Shown: piece by piece, positions 1 through 11,833 of the stretch | Layout: each line of letters opens with the position of its first letter | How positions within the stretch are numbered: position 1 is the first letter of the stretch | Assembly: GCA_023079485.1 (NCBI GenBank) | Contig: CM041084.1 | Span: 71,271,709-71,335,708, forward strand | Direction of reading: 5' to 3' | Source: Archilochus colubris | Lineage: Eukaryota; Chordata; Aves; Apodiformes; Trochilidae | DNA: 64,000 nucleotides | Notes under the pieces: model-generated | Databases searched by the model: none | What the model saw: the letters and a program-made list of their open reading frames with translations, nothing else | What the model was told of the DNA's origin: nothing | Position numbers and translations under genes: made by a program

Positions 1-82
1 CTGGCCATGCAGGGGGGTTGAAACTAAATGATCTTTAATGTCCCTTCCAACCCTAGGCATTCTATCACTCTATAATTCTATA
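1..82 (+). mobile_element. CR1 LINE, 3' terminal fragment
   Basis: The window opens inside the 3' end of a forward CR1. The series AGGGGGGTTG, GATCTTTAATG and TCCCTTCCAACCC is the CR1 3' untranslated end, followed by decayed octamer repeats (ATTCTATC, ATTCTATA). CR1 elements end in such ATTCTATG-type octamers instead of poly(A). The rest of the element lies upstream of the window, so its length is unknown. Confidence 0.75.
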
Positions 83-2248
83 ACAAACAGCAGTGGTAGA
101 CGATTATCAGAAATATGGTACTACCAGAGATGTGAGGGCATTTGGCAGTTGAATAAGGATTGTCAAATGTTGTGAATGTAAAGGACATTTTATTATGGCA
201 GAATTATAATTGCACTGATTTTTCAAATGTGAATAGCAAAACAGCCACCTTTTAAATCATATTGATTAAAATCTCAAAAGCTATTGAATTTTCCATAAGC
301 AGCTGGATGTTCTGCTGTCATGTATTTTCTAAAATAGAAAGTAAAATAAAACTCTAGGACACAGAAACTGTGAGAGAAACAGTGAGGAAAGAAAGGTCTG
401 GAGTTCCCATTATCTCTGCAGTAGATATGCCTTTGCTGGATAATCTCACTTTGGATTGATTTGCTGCCTCTGGCAGTTTGTTTAGAAGATGACTTTTATT
501 TGTTCTTTGTCCTCAGTCTCTATTATTTAAAATATTTTGAAATTTATTTTATTTAAAATAAAAACATAAATATTATTTTTTAAAACCTAATTATCTTATA
601 AAATACTAATTGCCAAGCATGTCAACTTAATTTTCCAACGTGCAAAGTCTCCATTATTTCCACTTGCCATTCTTGACGGAGGAACGCTTGCAGGGAACAG
701 TTTTACATTTCTGGCCAGTTCTATAAACCACCATAGACAGAAGCTCAGACATACAACCTCGTATTTTTTATTGAAGCTGATACCCGCATTTTTCATCTGT
801 TTTTCCTTCTCCAAGGCTTTGATAGAACAAAGAATCTGACATCAGCTAATAGTGGGGAATGGAAACATGAGACATCTGTAAAAGTTTCTAGGCCTCATTT
901 CAATAGATCTGATGGATCTTCCTGCCCTGATGGTAGATAGCAACTGTCTGAAACTCAGCAATTACATCAGTTCCTGCATCTCTCTCGTTTCCAAGATTTG
1001 TGAAACTACACTCATGAAATATGAAAGGATACTCTGAGATTTTAATATCCTTGAAAAGTCAAAGGCAGGTTGCTTCATCTTCATTTCTCCTACAGTGGAG
1101 GAAACTGTAACTTCCTGACTTTTAAAAAACAGTGATATTGCCCACATCCTGCACACTTCTAAGGTAAGGTTAGCAAGGTAAGACTTAAATGCACTGCTAT
1201 ATTTTTAGCTTACATCTACGTTGATGTTCATATATTGGTGCTACTATGAAGATAAAAAAAAAACCAAACACAATAAAACCTCAGTGTGAGAAATGTCCCC
1301 TGAGATTTTTATATTACAGGTGGACCTAGAAACAAAAGTCAGGCCAATACAAACATGTTTTTCTATCTATGCCTGCATAAATCTTGGCAGCTAAAGATTT
1401 TTAAGTGGGATTCAAACTGAATTTCCAGACACAGGCCTAGATGCAGTATATATGGCTCTTTTGTAGATGTCTCTGCCAATACGTTATGCTTGTTTGGTTT
1501 TAAACAGCCTCCTTTCCAGTTCAAAGAAAATAACTTTTATGCTAGAAAAAATAAACTAGCCTACTTCAGATTACTGAAATTCTAACACTGAGATATCAAG
1601 AGCCAATGACTTATTAGGGTCAATATTCTGATGCTCCATTCCTCTGCTTATGGATGAAGGATGAAATACCTTGTCCAGCAGGAGTTATTCACACTCATCT
1701 TTGAATACTGTATTCTCAGAGAACAAATGGACTGAAAGGGAGAACACTTGAAAAAGGAGAACATGACCTCATTGGGGTAAAGTAATTTTAAGGGGAGTTT
1801 TGCCAGATTACACCTGCTTAAATTTTCACCTGGAATATTATGTTAAATTTTGTTGTGTAACGTTATATTGTCTGAGGCATTTTTTAGCAGTCTTTGAGTT
1901 TCTTCTTAATATTTACCTTTGGTTCAAACCTCTGTAGCTTGGTAAATTTTGTTGGAGTTGTTTTACACTGTGTAAATTAAATTAGCACCCAGCATTTTCT
2001 TTCTCTGACCTGTTCAGTTATCATATTTCTTCCTCTATGGATTCCTTACTTATGTATTTACAGCAACAGTATTCACAGTACTATGTGACTGGTGGTTCAC
2101 TCTGGTACTGGGTTAATCTGAGGTAAAGGAGGAGTACTCCCTCAGGGACAGCACTTCAAAAAGTGCATCATAAAAAAAAAAGCTTAATAAATCATTATTT
2201 TAAAAAAGAGCTTATAACTTTTGAGGATAATGGAAGAAAAGCTTTCAC

Positions 2249-2268
2249 AAAAAAAAAAAAAAAAAAAA
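2249..2268. repeat. poly(A) run of 20
   Basis: This is an uninterrupted run of 20 A. No processed-gene body or target-site duplication was noticed next to it, so it is treated as a mononucleotide microsatellite. Confidence 0.85.
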
Positions 2269-3150
2269 GCTATTTTAAAGTTCTCTGCTTATTTGTAGGT
2301 ATTTATAGGTTGCCAAGTAAACAGACACATTTTTATGCTGCTTGGGGAACCATGTTAGACTGCTCAGTGAAAACTAGACATGTGTCAGTGTTTGAACTCT
2401 CCTCTTAATTCTACAGAAATGTAAGTAACAAACTAAAAAAGTAAGATTATTTTAAAATTTATATAAACAAATGCAATTTTAAAATTTATTGTAATTATTT
2501 CAATATTCTTGGCAATTTTTTTATTTATGTACCCTTTACTCTGAGACCGAGTTAGAAACTGACTAATAGGAAATCAGAATACAACCAGCAAGGTGTCAAT
2601 TATATTTTCACATGAAAATATAAAACCTGAGTGTTTTATTCTTTCCATCCAATTTTGTAGTGTTGTACTCAATTCTTCAGTATTTTGCAGTTAGCCCTGA
2701 TGAGATATGAAGCACCAATGGCAGAAGTTTGGTGTCTGGATCCCTGATGCATTGACAATACTCCTAGGAATTCGGTGCTTTTTATTGTTTGTTTAGTTTG
2801 GTGGTTTTTTGGTTGTTTAGTTCTGGTTTGAAGATACCACAGCCTATCTTTGAGTGATTTAATCCTCAATTTATTCCTGGTGACCCACCACTTATTTTGC
2901 AAGCAATTGAGGTACCCTTTATTCCTTCTCGATTTTTGACATTCAAAAATAGTGTCACTGGCTTCAAGCAGATACCTTGAACTATCAGTAGTGTGTGAGG
3001 TTCCATACTCCAAAACAAAAGGAACTTCTCATACAACTTTGAATATGGGAGGCTTCTTTGACTACTTGGGTATTTTTGTGTGCTTTGTTATATGAAGGTT
3101 TTAGTTTAAAAATATCCTAGAGACAGGATATTTTTTCTGGGTTGATAAAC

Positions 3151-3210
3151 TTGTATAGAACAATATATATTATATAGAAAAATATATATATTATATAGAA
3201 CAATATATAT
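3151..3210. repeat. three-copy 20-bp AT-rich tandem repeat
   Basis: Three consecutive 20-bp units (3151-3170, 3171-3190, 3191-3210) share the core TATAGAACAATATATAT, or AAAA in place of AACA in the middle unit. It is a short minisatellite-like array of almost pure A/T, likely made by slippage or local duplication. Confidence 0.8.
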
Positions 3211-5800
3211 TGAATCTTCACATAATTGCATGGTATTTTTCAATGTCAGAGACAAGCCTTCAATTTGAGATCAATGTATTGACTTATCTACTGAAGATCT
3301 GTCCTAAAAAAATATTAATATGAAAATATATCTGTCAAGAAGGGTTGATCTTGTAGGAGGATATTCTTTGATATTTACCAAGTCTATTTACCAAGTTATT
3401 GTAGTAGACTCCTAATGTTGCATTCAGGAACCTTAGTAGTTAACATTTACTGTAATACTTTGGTGCCTTCTGTGCAATAAACCAGCTTGACAGGGGAAAA
3501 GGAAATCTGTTTAACATATTGGTGATATAATCCTTGTGAAGCTAACTTCTGTTCAGCAGAGGCTTCTAGATACACAACAGGCAAGAGAGGAAGCAAAGAG
3601 AAAAGCTGGAAAATGCTGCCAAAATGACAGTAAATGTTAATGATCCGATCACAAAAATTGTCCTTCAAACTGGAGTCTGTAGTAAATAGTAATGAATGAA
3701 TGTACTTTTCAGAAAGACTTGATTTGTCTAGCAAATTCTTACTGACATATACACCCGTTTACTACTATATAGCCTTTTGAAAATGTCATTCCAGTAGAGC
3801 ATAAAAAAGGTTATTTAGATTAAGTATAGTAACTAGATGAGAAGCACACTGAGTTCATTGGAATACAAGCACATTCATTTAATATCCAGAACTCTATTAG
3901 TCTGAATGAAGCTTTCTCTGAAAACAAAAAACAAAAAACAATAGGAAAGCAACAGCACATAAAACCAAGCATAATGGTTTAAAAAGAAAAAGAGCTTCAG
4001 TGTAATTCTGTGTACCATCAGTATTTATATTCTGTCTGTGGATAATATTATATGGTGCAGAAAAAACCACCACCACCTTTCCTGACAGTAAAATTGTGAG
4101 AGCTAAAAATTTGCCTTCATGAGTAACACTTATACTCAGAAAATCACATTAAAAGGAAAACATAAAAGTCAAAGCCAGCATTACATGACACTCTTATGTC
4201 CGCCTTCCCTATTCAGAGGATTTACATGAGAGGGTCAAATTCTGCACTCATCTGCTCTTCATCTTTCTTAAAAAGATCCTTAGTTGATGAAAGAGCAGTC
4301 TCACTTGGATTCATTAAAGCAATGCTACTAAGTCATTACATACCAATGGCTTCAGGTTTAATCCCTACATACCAGTTTCTGTTTTTCCCACATCTTCTTT
4401 TAGTTTTATTTCCATCTTGGGACAGCGTAGGTCTTTCTATACAAAACTTCTGCTCTTATAGGTTAACAGCTTTCACATCTTCCTTCAACACAGCCCTTTG
4501 TCAGGAGCAGTTCAAGCGTGACTGACAGGTCAGTCATTATTATGATTGCTACCTTGTACACAGGCAATGCAGGTCACATGAAGAAACAAGGAACATCAAA
4601 CTAAATCCAGATATATAGACAGAGGAGTGAAGATGCATGCAGATACCTTCACATGTGCTCACACCTGTGTATGTGTGTGCATAAACTCACACACTCATAA
4701 CTAAGACAAAAAACATCACCCTCTTCATATTTCTGAGCAGTATCGTTGTATATTGTGATGAAAAATATGTGCAGAATTCTCAGATGGCAGCATACAGATA
4801 ATATGTGGCTATGCTAGATGTTTTCACTGTTATTCTTTATTCCAAGGAGCAGTATATAGAGTAAACTACATAGTTTCTCTTTCCTGGAAACGTGTATTAC
4901 AGTCTTAATTTCTCCAGTGCATGGAGAAGAGAGAGAAAGCAAAAAGGTTATTGCACTGAACCACATTAGCTGATAAGTAATATATAATCATGTTACTCAG
5001 GCCCCTGCATCAGATTCCAAAACAAAGTCTCTTGTTCCATCCAGAAGTCTAGGGAAAAATAATGAAGCTGTTTAGCTTATGTAGTACTTAATACTCTGAC
5101 TGCCTTACTTTGCCCAGAAGAATTCACAGGTGCTTACTGAGGGCAAACTAAGCATCAGATTATGCTCAAAGTCTTCCCAGAACACAGAGGTAACTGCAGC
5201 TGGGTATTCTGCTTGTATCTAGAAGAAAAGTATGATTGTTTGAGAAGAGTATGTTGTGCAATGGGCTCATGAATCTTGCTTAAATGGTAGAAAACAGAGG
5301 ACAACTTTCTACTTCCATTTTCAGAAAGGGCAATCACTGGAATTATTTCAAGGTGGCGTGGGAGTGGTGGCAGTGTGGGGGGAGGTGTTAAGAAGTATCC
5401 CTAAAAGTATACATGGCCTCAGTGGTCCCATGAGGGGACTTTCTCTTTTCCCTGAGGTTTTTCCATATGCTTAATCCAGGCTTGCCTTTTTCTTTTTTCT
5501 GTGGAAGAAAGACTGCTGGCATGCTTGTGGCAGAGCAGAATTATCAGATCAGTTGAAAGGGCAGGAGGTGTACAGGGGAGAGGCAGAAGAGAGGGACCTG
5601 GTCTTTCTTCTTCTATCTTCCTTTTCCCAGATCCTGCTCTGCCTTCATTCCAAGGACAAGGACAAAATAAATTTTCAAAGCTATGAAGCCTTGAACTGGT
5701 ATTATGTTGTGGCAGTAGAAAAGCACACACATAATCTTCAACCTAGTTTAGTTTACCTGCTCACAAATTCCCTGTACAATTTATTGAAAAATAGACAGGT

Positions 5801-5830
5801 CTTCTTTCTTTTTTCTTTCTTTTTCTTTCT
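5801..5830. repeat. TTTC-type pyrimidine tract
   Basis: An imperfect run of CTTT/TTTC units covers about 30 bp. It is a simple repeat with no attached element. Confidence 0.7.
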
Positions 5831-5904
5831 AAAATCAGATTATGAGATCAATTGTTTAAGAAAATGCTCAAACTGAATAAAATTATGAAACAAAATACAT
5901 TCAT

Positions 5905-5982
5905 TGGGTTGGTGGTTTTGGGGGGTTTTGTGTTTTGTTTTTTTTTTTTCCATTTTTTTTGTTTTGGGGTTTTTTTTTTTGG
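5905..5982. repeat. T/G-rich low-complexity tract
   Basis: The + strand is almost only T and G here, with G runs of 6 and 4 separated by long T runs. It resembles the tract at 11667-11760 and, on the opposite strand, those at 41551-41664 and 51613-51680. No flanking transposon could be identified. The G runs give limited potential for G-quadruplex structure. Confidence 0.8.
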
Positions 5983-6672
5983 CGAGGTTAACAAAAATCA
6001 TTAATGGAAACATTCTTTTCATTCAAAAACTTGTTTTTATGAAAAGGGAAAAAAAATTTCAAACAACAGTACTTTGACCAGTTACAACCAAAACACACAC
6101 TTACAGAAAGCTGTTATCTTATGTATCTATAAAACAAACTCAGATAGGCTCAGATAAAGCCTTTCCTGATTACCAACTGTGTCTGCAGGACATGATACAT
6201 GTCTCCATGCATACTAAAAGATCTATAGCAGTGCCTCTGTCTGTGTCTGTGTCTTTCAATTTTTTTCCCTCCTCTGTTCATAGCATTATGCTCTTTGCTG
6301 CTTCACTGGAAAGCTGAATTATGTGTTTAGCTGCAGTAAAGAATTCTAGGTTCACAATCTGAGCTTAATTGAAGGAATAGAGGTAGACTGAGCAATCCAA
6401 ATTCAAAATTTCCTGAAGATCCAAGTACCATTTATTTTGTGCTGACAAGGTCACTCAGAAGACTCTTTTGCTATTGACAAAAAGGTAGATGACACCTTTA
6501 GGATATTGCCACTTCTAGTCCAAGCAGGAGAGGCTCAGTTAACAACCAGGGCCAAAGCCCACTGAGATAAATAAGAGCCTTTGTACTGTTCAGAGTCAGT
6601 GGGCTTGGTCCAGTAACTGACATATGAAACCAGACTGCCTCCTTATCACCTTTATGCAGGACTATGAATCAC

Positions 6673-7932
6673 CATAGAATCATAGAATCATAGAATCCTA
6701 GGGGTTGGAAGGGACCTCGAAAGATCATCTAGTCCAACCCCCCCTGCCAGAGCAGGGCCACCTAGAGTACATCGCGCAGGAACGTGTCCAAGCGGGTTTT
6801 GAATGTCTCCAATGAAGGAGACTCCACAACCTCCCTGGGCAGCCTGTTCCAGGGCTCTGTCACTCTTACAGTAAAAAAATTTTTTCGAATGTTCAACTTG
6901 AACCTCCTATGCTCCAATTTACACCCATTACCCCTTGTCCTATCACTGGTAATCACTGAGAAAAGCCTAACTCCATCTCCCTGACACTCGCTCCTTACAT
7001 ATTTGAAAACATTGATGAGGTAACCCCTCAGTCTCCTTTTCTCCAAACTAAAGAGACCCAGCTCCCTCAGCCTTTCCTCATAAGGGAGATGTTCCACTCC
7101 CTTAATCATCTTCGTAGCTCTGCGCTGGACTCTTTCAAGCACTTCCCTGTCCTTCTTGAACTGAGGGGCCCAGAACTGGACACAATACTCCAGGTGCGGC
7201 CTCACCAATGCAGAATAGAGGGGGAGGAGAACCTCTCTTGACCTACTAACCACACCCTTCCTAATGCACCCCAGGATGCCATTGGCCTTCTTGGCCCCAA
7301 GGGCACATTGCTGGCTCATGGTCATCCTCTTGTCTACCAGGACCCCCAGGTCTCTTTCACCTACACTGCTCTCCAGCAGGTCAGCCCCCAACCTATACTG
7401 GGACATCGTGTTGTTCTTCCCCAAATGCAAAACTCTACACTTCCCCTTGTTGAACTTCATCATGTTTCTCTCTGCCCAACTCTCTAGCCTGTCTAAGTCT
7501 CTCTGAATGGCAGCACGGCCTTCCGGTGTGTCAGCCACTCCTCCCAGCTTAGTGTCATCAGCAAACTTGCTGAGGGTACACTCTATACCCTCATCCAAGT
7601 CGTTGATGAAGATATTGAACAACACCAGTCCCAGTACCGACCCCTGAGGGACTCCACTAGTCACACACCTCCAACCAGATTCTGCCCCATTGACTACAAC
7701 TCTCTGACTCCTTCCTTTCAACCAGTTCCTGATCCACCTCACTACCTGATCACCAAACCCATACTTGGTCAACTTATCTACAAGGATGCTGTGAGAGACG
7801 GTGTCAAATGCTTTACTGAAATCAAGATAAACCACATCTACCGCTCTTCCATCGTCTATCCACCTAGTAATTTCCTCATAGAAGGCTATGAGGTTAGTCA
7901 AACATTTCAGAGTCTTCTCCTCTTCAAACAAA
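6673..7932 (-). mobile_element. CR1 LINE, 5'-truncated, best-preserved copy
   Basis: This is a reverse-oriented CR1 of about 1.26 kb. Its 3' end lies at the low coordinate and carries three exact CATAGAAT octamers (6673-6696), followed by the CR1 3' untranslated block with GGTTGGAAGGGACC and GATCATCTAGTCCAACCCC. Reading on the minus strand, the coding part is the distal half of ORF2, which runs to its stop at 6762. Homology ends near 7932, just upstream of the RT motif with the first catalytic aspartate. This is the usual CR1 fate of 5' truncation during target-primed reverse transcription. The frame is unbroken, so this is probably the youngest CR1 in the window. No target-site duplication is evident. 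Confidence 0.95.
6762..7931 (-). pseudogene. CR1 ORF2 C-terminal half: reverse transcriptase, truncated
   Basis: This 389-codon frame, including its stop, encodes the distal part of the CR1 ORF2 protein. The family protein copies CR1 RNA into DNA at a nicked target. Visible motifs are CLTNLIAFY (about residues 10-18), [13 protein letters not shown] (35-47, first catalytic Asp at 37), [10 protein letters not shown] (92-101) and the active site FADD (123-126). Next come a MKFNKGKC stretch (158-165) and the CR1 C-terminal region with EYCVQFWAP and EKRRLRGYL. The N-terminal endonuclease and the start of the RT are missing. The first codon of the frame is TTG and no ATG start fits, so this is the remains of a larger frame, not a gene in its own right. 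It has no internal stop or frameshift. A functional product is very unlikely, since half the protein and the promoter are absent. Confidence 0.9.
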
Positions 7933-10199
7933 AATAGTTGCTATTGGAAAACTATGTACAGCAATAAAGAATCCCATCCTTGTACGTCTCAAATCAATCA
8001 ATAAATCACTTTTAATTTAAGTGATGGAAAAGGTTTTTCTCTTCAACTGCCCATTGTAAGAATACAAACCACAAAATCTTATTAAATTATTAAACAGAAA
8101 CAGATCCTTTTAAATTCCCTGTTTGGTACTCGCTGTATGTTGCAAAAGCCTTATTTCCCTTTAATTGGCTTATCTATAAAAATGATAATTTTGAGACCGT
8201 TGGCAGTAAAATCCCTCAGGACTTCAGGAAGCATAATTCTCTTTTTAAAATTCTCTACATTTATTAATGAACTTGAAAAATAACACTTAAAATTGCTCAG
8301 TAGGTTTTCTCTCCTGTGCATTCTACTCTCTACAGAATTTCATGGTGAACTTCTGGCAGTTCGTCCTAATTTTTATCTTCAGGGTATGTAACCTGCATAA
8401 TCACTATTAAATCCTGCCCATCGAATATTTGTGAGACTGAAGGTTGTAGATCTGATGTAATTCACCAAGACTGATGCACCAAGATGCATGGCTGGGGAGT
8501 AGTGTGCTGACCATGCTCACCCTGTCTTTCATGACCATACTTTTAAAGTCAGCACTTTCTTACTTTAATGCTAAAATAGGGCAATTATATTCAAATTAAT
8601 CTTTCTAACCCAGCTTACCCTAAAGGTAACGGGAATGTGCCACAGCAGATTCTCAGCCAATTCTTATTTACTAAGCCTGTTTTTTTTTCTGTCATTTCTA
8701 CAGAATCCAGTGAGGTAGGGGCTAGACCTGTCATCGGATTATTCAGAATTGTCACAACACAAATAAAAGATGTTGATAACAATTTCAGACCCATAAATTG
8801 GTCACATATTCTATAAAAGCTGTAACATTCTGCAGAAAGCTAGAAAGAACAGGGCGTTTTGCTTTGCAAGTTAATTGAGCACTGTCTCTTGTGCTAGTAT
8901 GAGAAAGAACAAAATATTTTTGCACATATGGACTCAAAGCCAACAAATTTAGAATCACTTATGAACAGAGGATGTTACTTAGAAACCATTTGATACGTTT
9001 CATATAGAACTGAATACAGGGCAGTACAGGACATACAATGCAAATTTGCCTGATAAAGCAAACTCCTCACACCTAAATTACAGGGTTTTTTTCTGCTATC
9101 TTGTGTAGAGTTTCTTTATGTTTGACCAGTAGAGGAAGTCATCCTAAAGATTTATAATAAATATGCGTCCAATGTTTCAACTTTTTCTTTCTCATTGAAG
9201 ACTGTTCCAGGCATGTCATCTCAACTGGGTTACTTACCCTTTAAAAAGCTATTTATGACTTCATATAACTCCTAAAGCTAAAGTTACAGCTTATTTGTCC
9301 TTTACCTACTTAGGTATTTTTTTTTTGGTAACCTTGAAACAAAGCCTGCCATGTGCTTATTAATAGCTCCTTATTAAACACTGTCAAGCAATGCATGTAT
9401 GGTGACTGGGACTGCAGGCACCCTGTCATATGGCAAATGAGATCTCAGAAAGTTTCCCAAGCTTTACCACAGAAATTCCTATCTTTTCAAACACCCTTTT
9501 CTCACTTTTCAGGAGAAAAAGGCAGAACACTAAATATGAGCATGCTTTGTAGGGAACATTCTATTAGAATAGAGGTGGATTTATAACATTGACTGGGATG
9601 AAAGGCATCCAGGGAGAATTTGACTGCTGATGGTGGACAGATTTTGACAATAAAATTGTGGTGAGGATCTAGAAAGGCTAGCAGGTGACAACAAAATATG
9701 GTAGGCTGGGCAAGAGCACACTAGCATGAAGAGAAGAGTGTCTGTGGAATATCTGCAGTGAGACTGTTTTCTCAGAACATACTTTCACAAAGGTGATTTT
9801 AAGAGATGTTAAACAGCATGAGTTAGGAATAATTTTCATATGCCATGTTCAGATGAATTGGTGTTTTACAATTTTCAGGCTGAGTGAGACTCCTCCTACT
9901 GTACCAGATCTTGTGGAAAGAAACCCTGTTCCAAACTTCAGACAGTTGTAATAGATAAAGAGAAAAGAAAGAGGAGGAAGAGAATTGCAAGATACTCATG
10001 CAGTGACCAGAATGTGAGTGCTTTATCTCACTCAGGTAAGGTTTCTAACTTTATTTTTACAGATCTACTCTTAATTTCCTTAGAATACTCATTTACTTTG
10101 CCATGTAGAATGCTGAATTTAATTTTCAATTGAACTGAGATCACTTGGTAAAAGCCAAGCACATAGTCCTAATTGTATTGGAGAAGTTAAATATGATAG
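7933..10199. other. AT-rich non-coding stretch, nothing recognised
   Basis: There is no recognisable gene, RNA or repeat beyond short homopolymer runs. The open frames here are under 80 codons and match nothing known to me. Confidence 0.6.
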
Positions 10200-11179
10200 A
10201 GGTGTAATTGGAACAACTGTCTTAACTTTTAGACCAACTACCTCCAGGGTATTCAGCCTCCTGAGCTGGAAGACAAGGATGGAGAGCAGAATAACCCCCC
10301 ATAGTTCATGAGGAAACAATGACCTCCTACCACACCTGAACTCACACAAACCTATGGGGCCAAATGAGATCCATTCAAGAGTAGCAAGGGCGTCAGCAGA
10401 GGAGCTTGCCAAGCCTCTGTCCATCATTCAGCAGCCTTGGTTAACAGGGGAGGTCTCAGATGGCAGGAAGCTTGCCAATGTGACGCCTAGCTACAAGAAG
10501 GACTGGAAGTAGGATCCAGGAAATTACAGGCCTGTCAGCCTGACCCTGCTACCCAGAAAAATAAGGGAGAGGTTGATCTTGAGTGCCCTCACATGGCAAG
10601 TGCAGGAAAGCTAGAGGATCAAGCCCCAGCAGAATGGGTTAAGGAACAGCAAATCATGCTTGGCCAAACCAATTTTCTTCTACGACCAGGTGACCTAGTG
10701 CATAAGGGGAAGGCTGTCGGGTATTGTCTATCTAGACTTCAGCAAAACCTTTGGCACTGTCTCCCATGGTATTCACCTAGATAAGCTGGTAAATGATGGC
10801 ATAGGCTGGTGTACTTTTCACTGGCTTAGAAACTGTCAGGGCCAAGAGAGTAGTATTGATCTAAATCTGGTTGGTGGGAAGTCTTCAGTGCAGTGCCCTA
10901 GGGCTCAAATTTGGGTCAAGGACAGTTGTATGAGGTTCAACAAGCCTAAGTGTTTCAGGTCCTTCACTTTGATCACAGCAACCCAAGACAATGCTACTGG
11001 TTTTGGGGTGAGTGCCTGGAAAGCTGCCCACAAGAAAAAGGACATGGGGTACAGTCCAACAGCCAGAGGAATATGAGACAGCAGTGTGTCCAAGTGGCCA
11101 AGAAGGCCAACAGTGTTCTGGTTTATGTCAGATATAGTGTGGTTATTTATAGTCACATTATAGTAGTGCAACTAGGGAG

Positions 11180-11461
11180 GTGATTTTCCTCCTGTATTTG
11201 CCACTGGTGAGGCTGCACTGTGAATACTGTGTTCAGCTTTGGGCCCCTCACTACAAGAAGGACATTTGGGTGCTGGAGCATGTCCAAAAAAAGGAAATGA
11301 AGCTGGTGAAGGCTCTGGAGCACAATTCTTACAAGGAGAGTCTGAGGGCCCTGGGGTTGCTTAGTCTGAAGGAGAGGAGGCTGAAGAGAGACCTTATTGC
11401 TATCTACAACTACCAGAAAGGAAGATGTAGTGAAGTTGTGTTTACCTCTTCTCCCAAGTGA
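11180..11461 (+). pseudogene. CR1 ORF2 C-terminal remnant
   Basis: This 93-codon open piece of the decayed CR1 ORF2 has [20 protein letters not shown] near its start and [17 protein letters not shown] later. These match the post-RT C-terminal region of the intact frame at 6762-7931. It is a fragment with no start of its own and is presumed non-functional. Confidence 0.85.
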
Positions 11462-11666
11462 AAAATGACAGAACTAGAGGTAATGGTCTAAAGCTGCATC
11501 AGGGGAAGTTTAGACTACATATAATGAAGTTTTTCTCTACAGGAAGAGTAGTCAGGTGCTGGAACAGGATGTCCAGGGAGGTGATGGAGTAAACATTCCT
11601 GGAAGTATAGAAAAAAGTGTGTAGAAGTGGCACTTCAGGACATGCTCTACAGGGCATCACGCTGGA

Positions 11667-11760
11667 GTTTGTTTAGTTGGGTTTTTTGTTTTGTTTTGTG
11701 GGGTTTTTTTGGGGTTTTTTTGTTTTGTTTTGTTTTATTTTTTGGGGGGGGGGGGGGTGT
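11667..11760 (+). repeat. T/G-rich expansion inside the CR1 3' region
   Basis: About 94 bp consist of T runs broken by GGGG blocks and end in a run of 14 G (11744-11757). It lies between the CR1 blocks for the ORF2 tail and the 3' end GGACTCAGTGATCTTGG. Related CR1s have a short G/T-rich stretch there, so expansion of that stretch is a simple explanation. Confidence 0.85.
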
Positions 11761-11833
11761 AGGCTTTTTTCCTGAGCGAACAGTTGGACTCAGTGATCTT
11801 GGAGGTCATTTCCAACAGTGGAAATTCTGTAAA

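Larger units (their letters stand above)
83..6672. other. AT-rich non-coding stretch, no gene seen
   Basis: I see no exon, RNA gene or recognisable transposon here. The open frames are short and unlike any family I know. Listed separately are a poly(A) run, a three-copy 20-bp repeat, a pyrimidine tract and a T/G-rich tract. Smaller items are an AAAAAC-type run near 3919-3945, a G-rich patch near 5353-5392 and TGTC/TGTG steps near 6233-6256. A short T/G-rich tract lies at about 2778-2822. Confidence 0.6.
10200..11833 (+). mobile_element. CR1 LINE, degenerate, RT active-site block deleted
   Basis: This is a forward CR1 of about 1.6 kb. Its left edge is approximate. It starts in the middle of ORF2 (CCAGGGTATTCAGCC near 10235) and runs through CTAGACTTCAGCAAAACC (10732-10749, the LDFSKA motif region) and the TGGGCCCCTCACTACAAG block to the 3' end, GGACTCAGTGATCTTGGAGG at 11786-11805. 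ORF2 is broken by stops and frameshifts. Near 10919 the sequence jumps from the [10 protein letters not shown] region straight to ATGAGGTTCAACAAG. About 150 nt are missing relative to the copy at 6673-7932, including the FADD codons. The 3' part is interrupted by a T/G-rich expansion (11667-11760). The terminal octamers are decayed. It is clearly older than the 6673-7932 copy. Confidence 0.9.
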
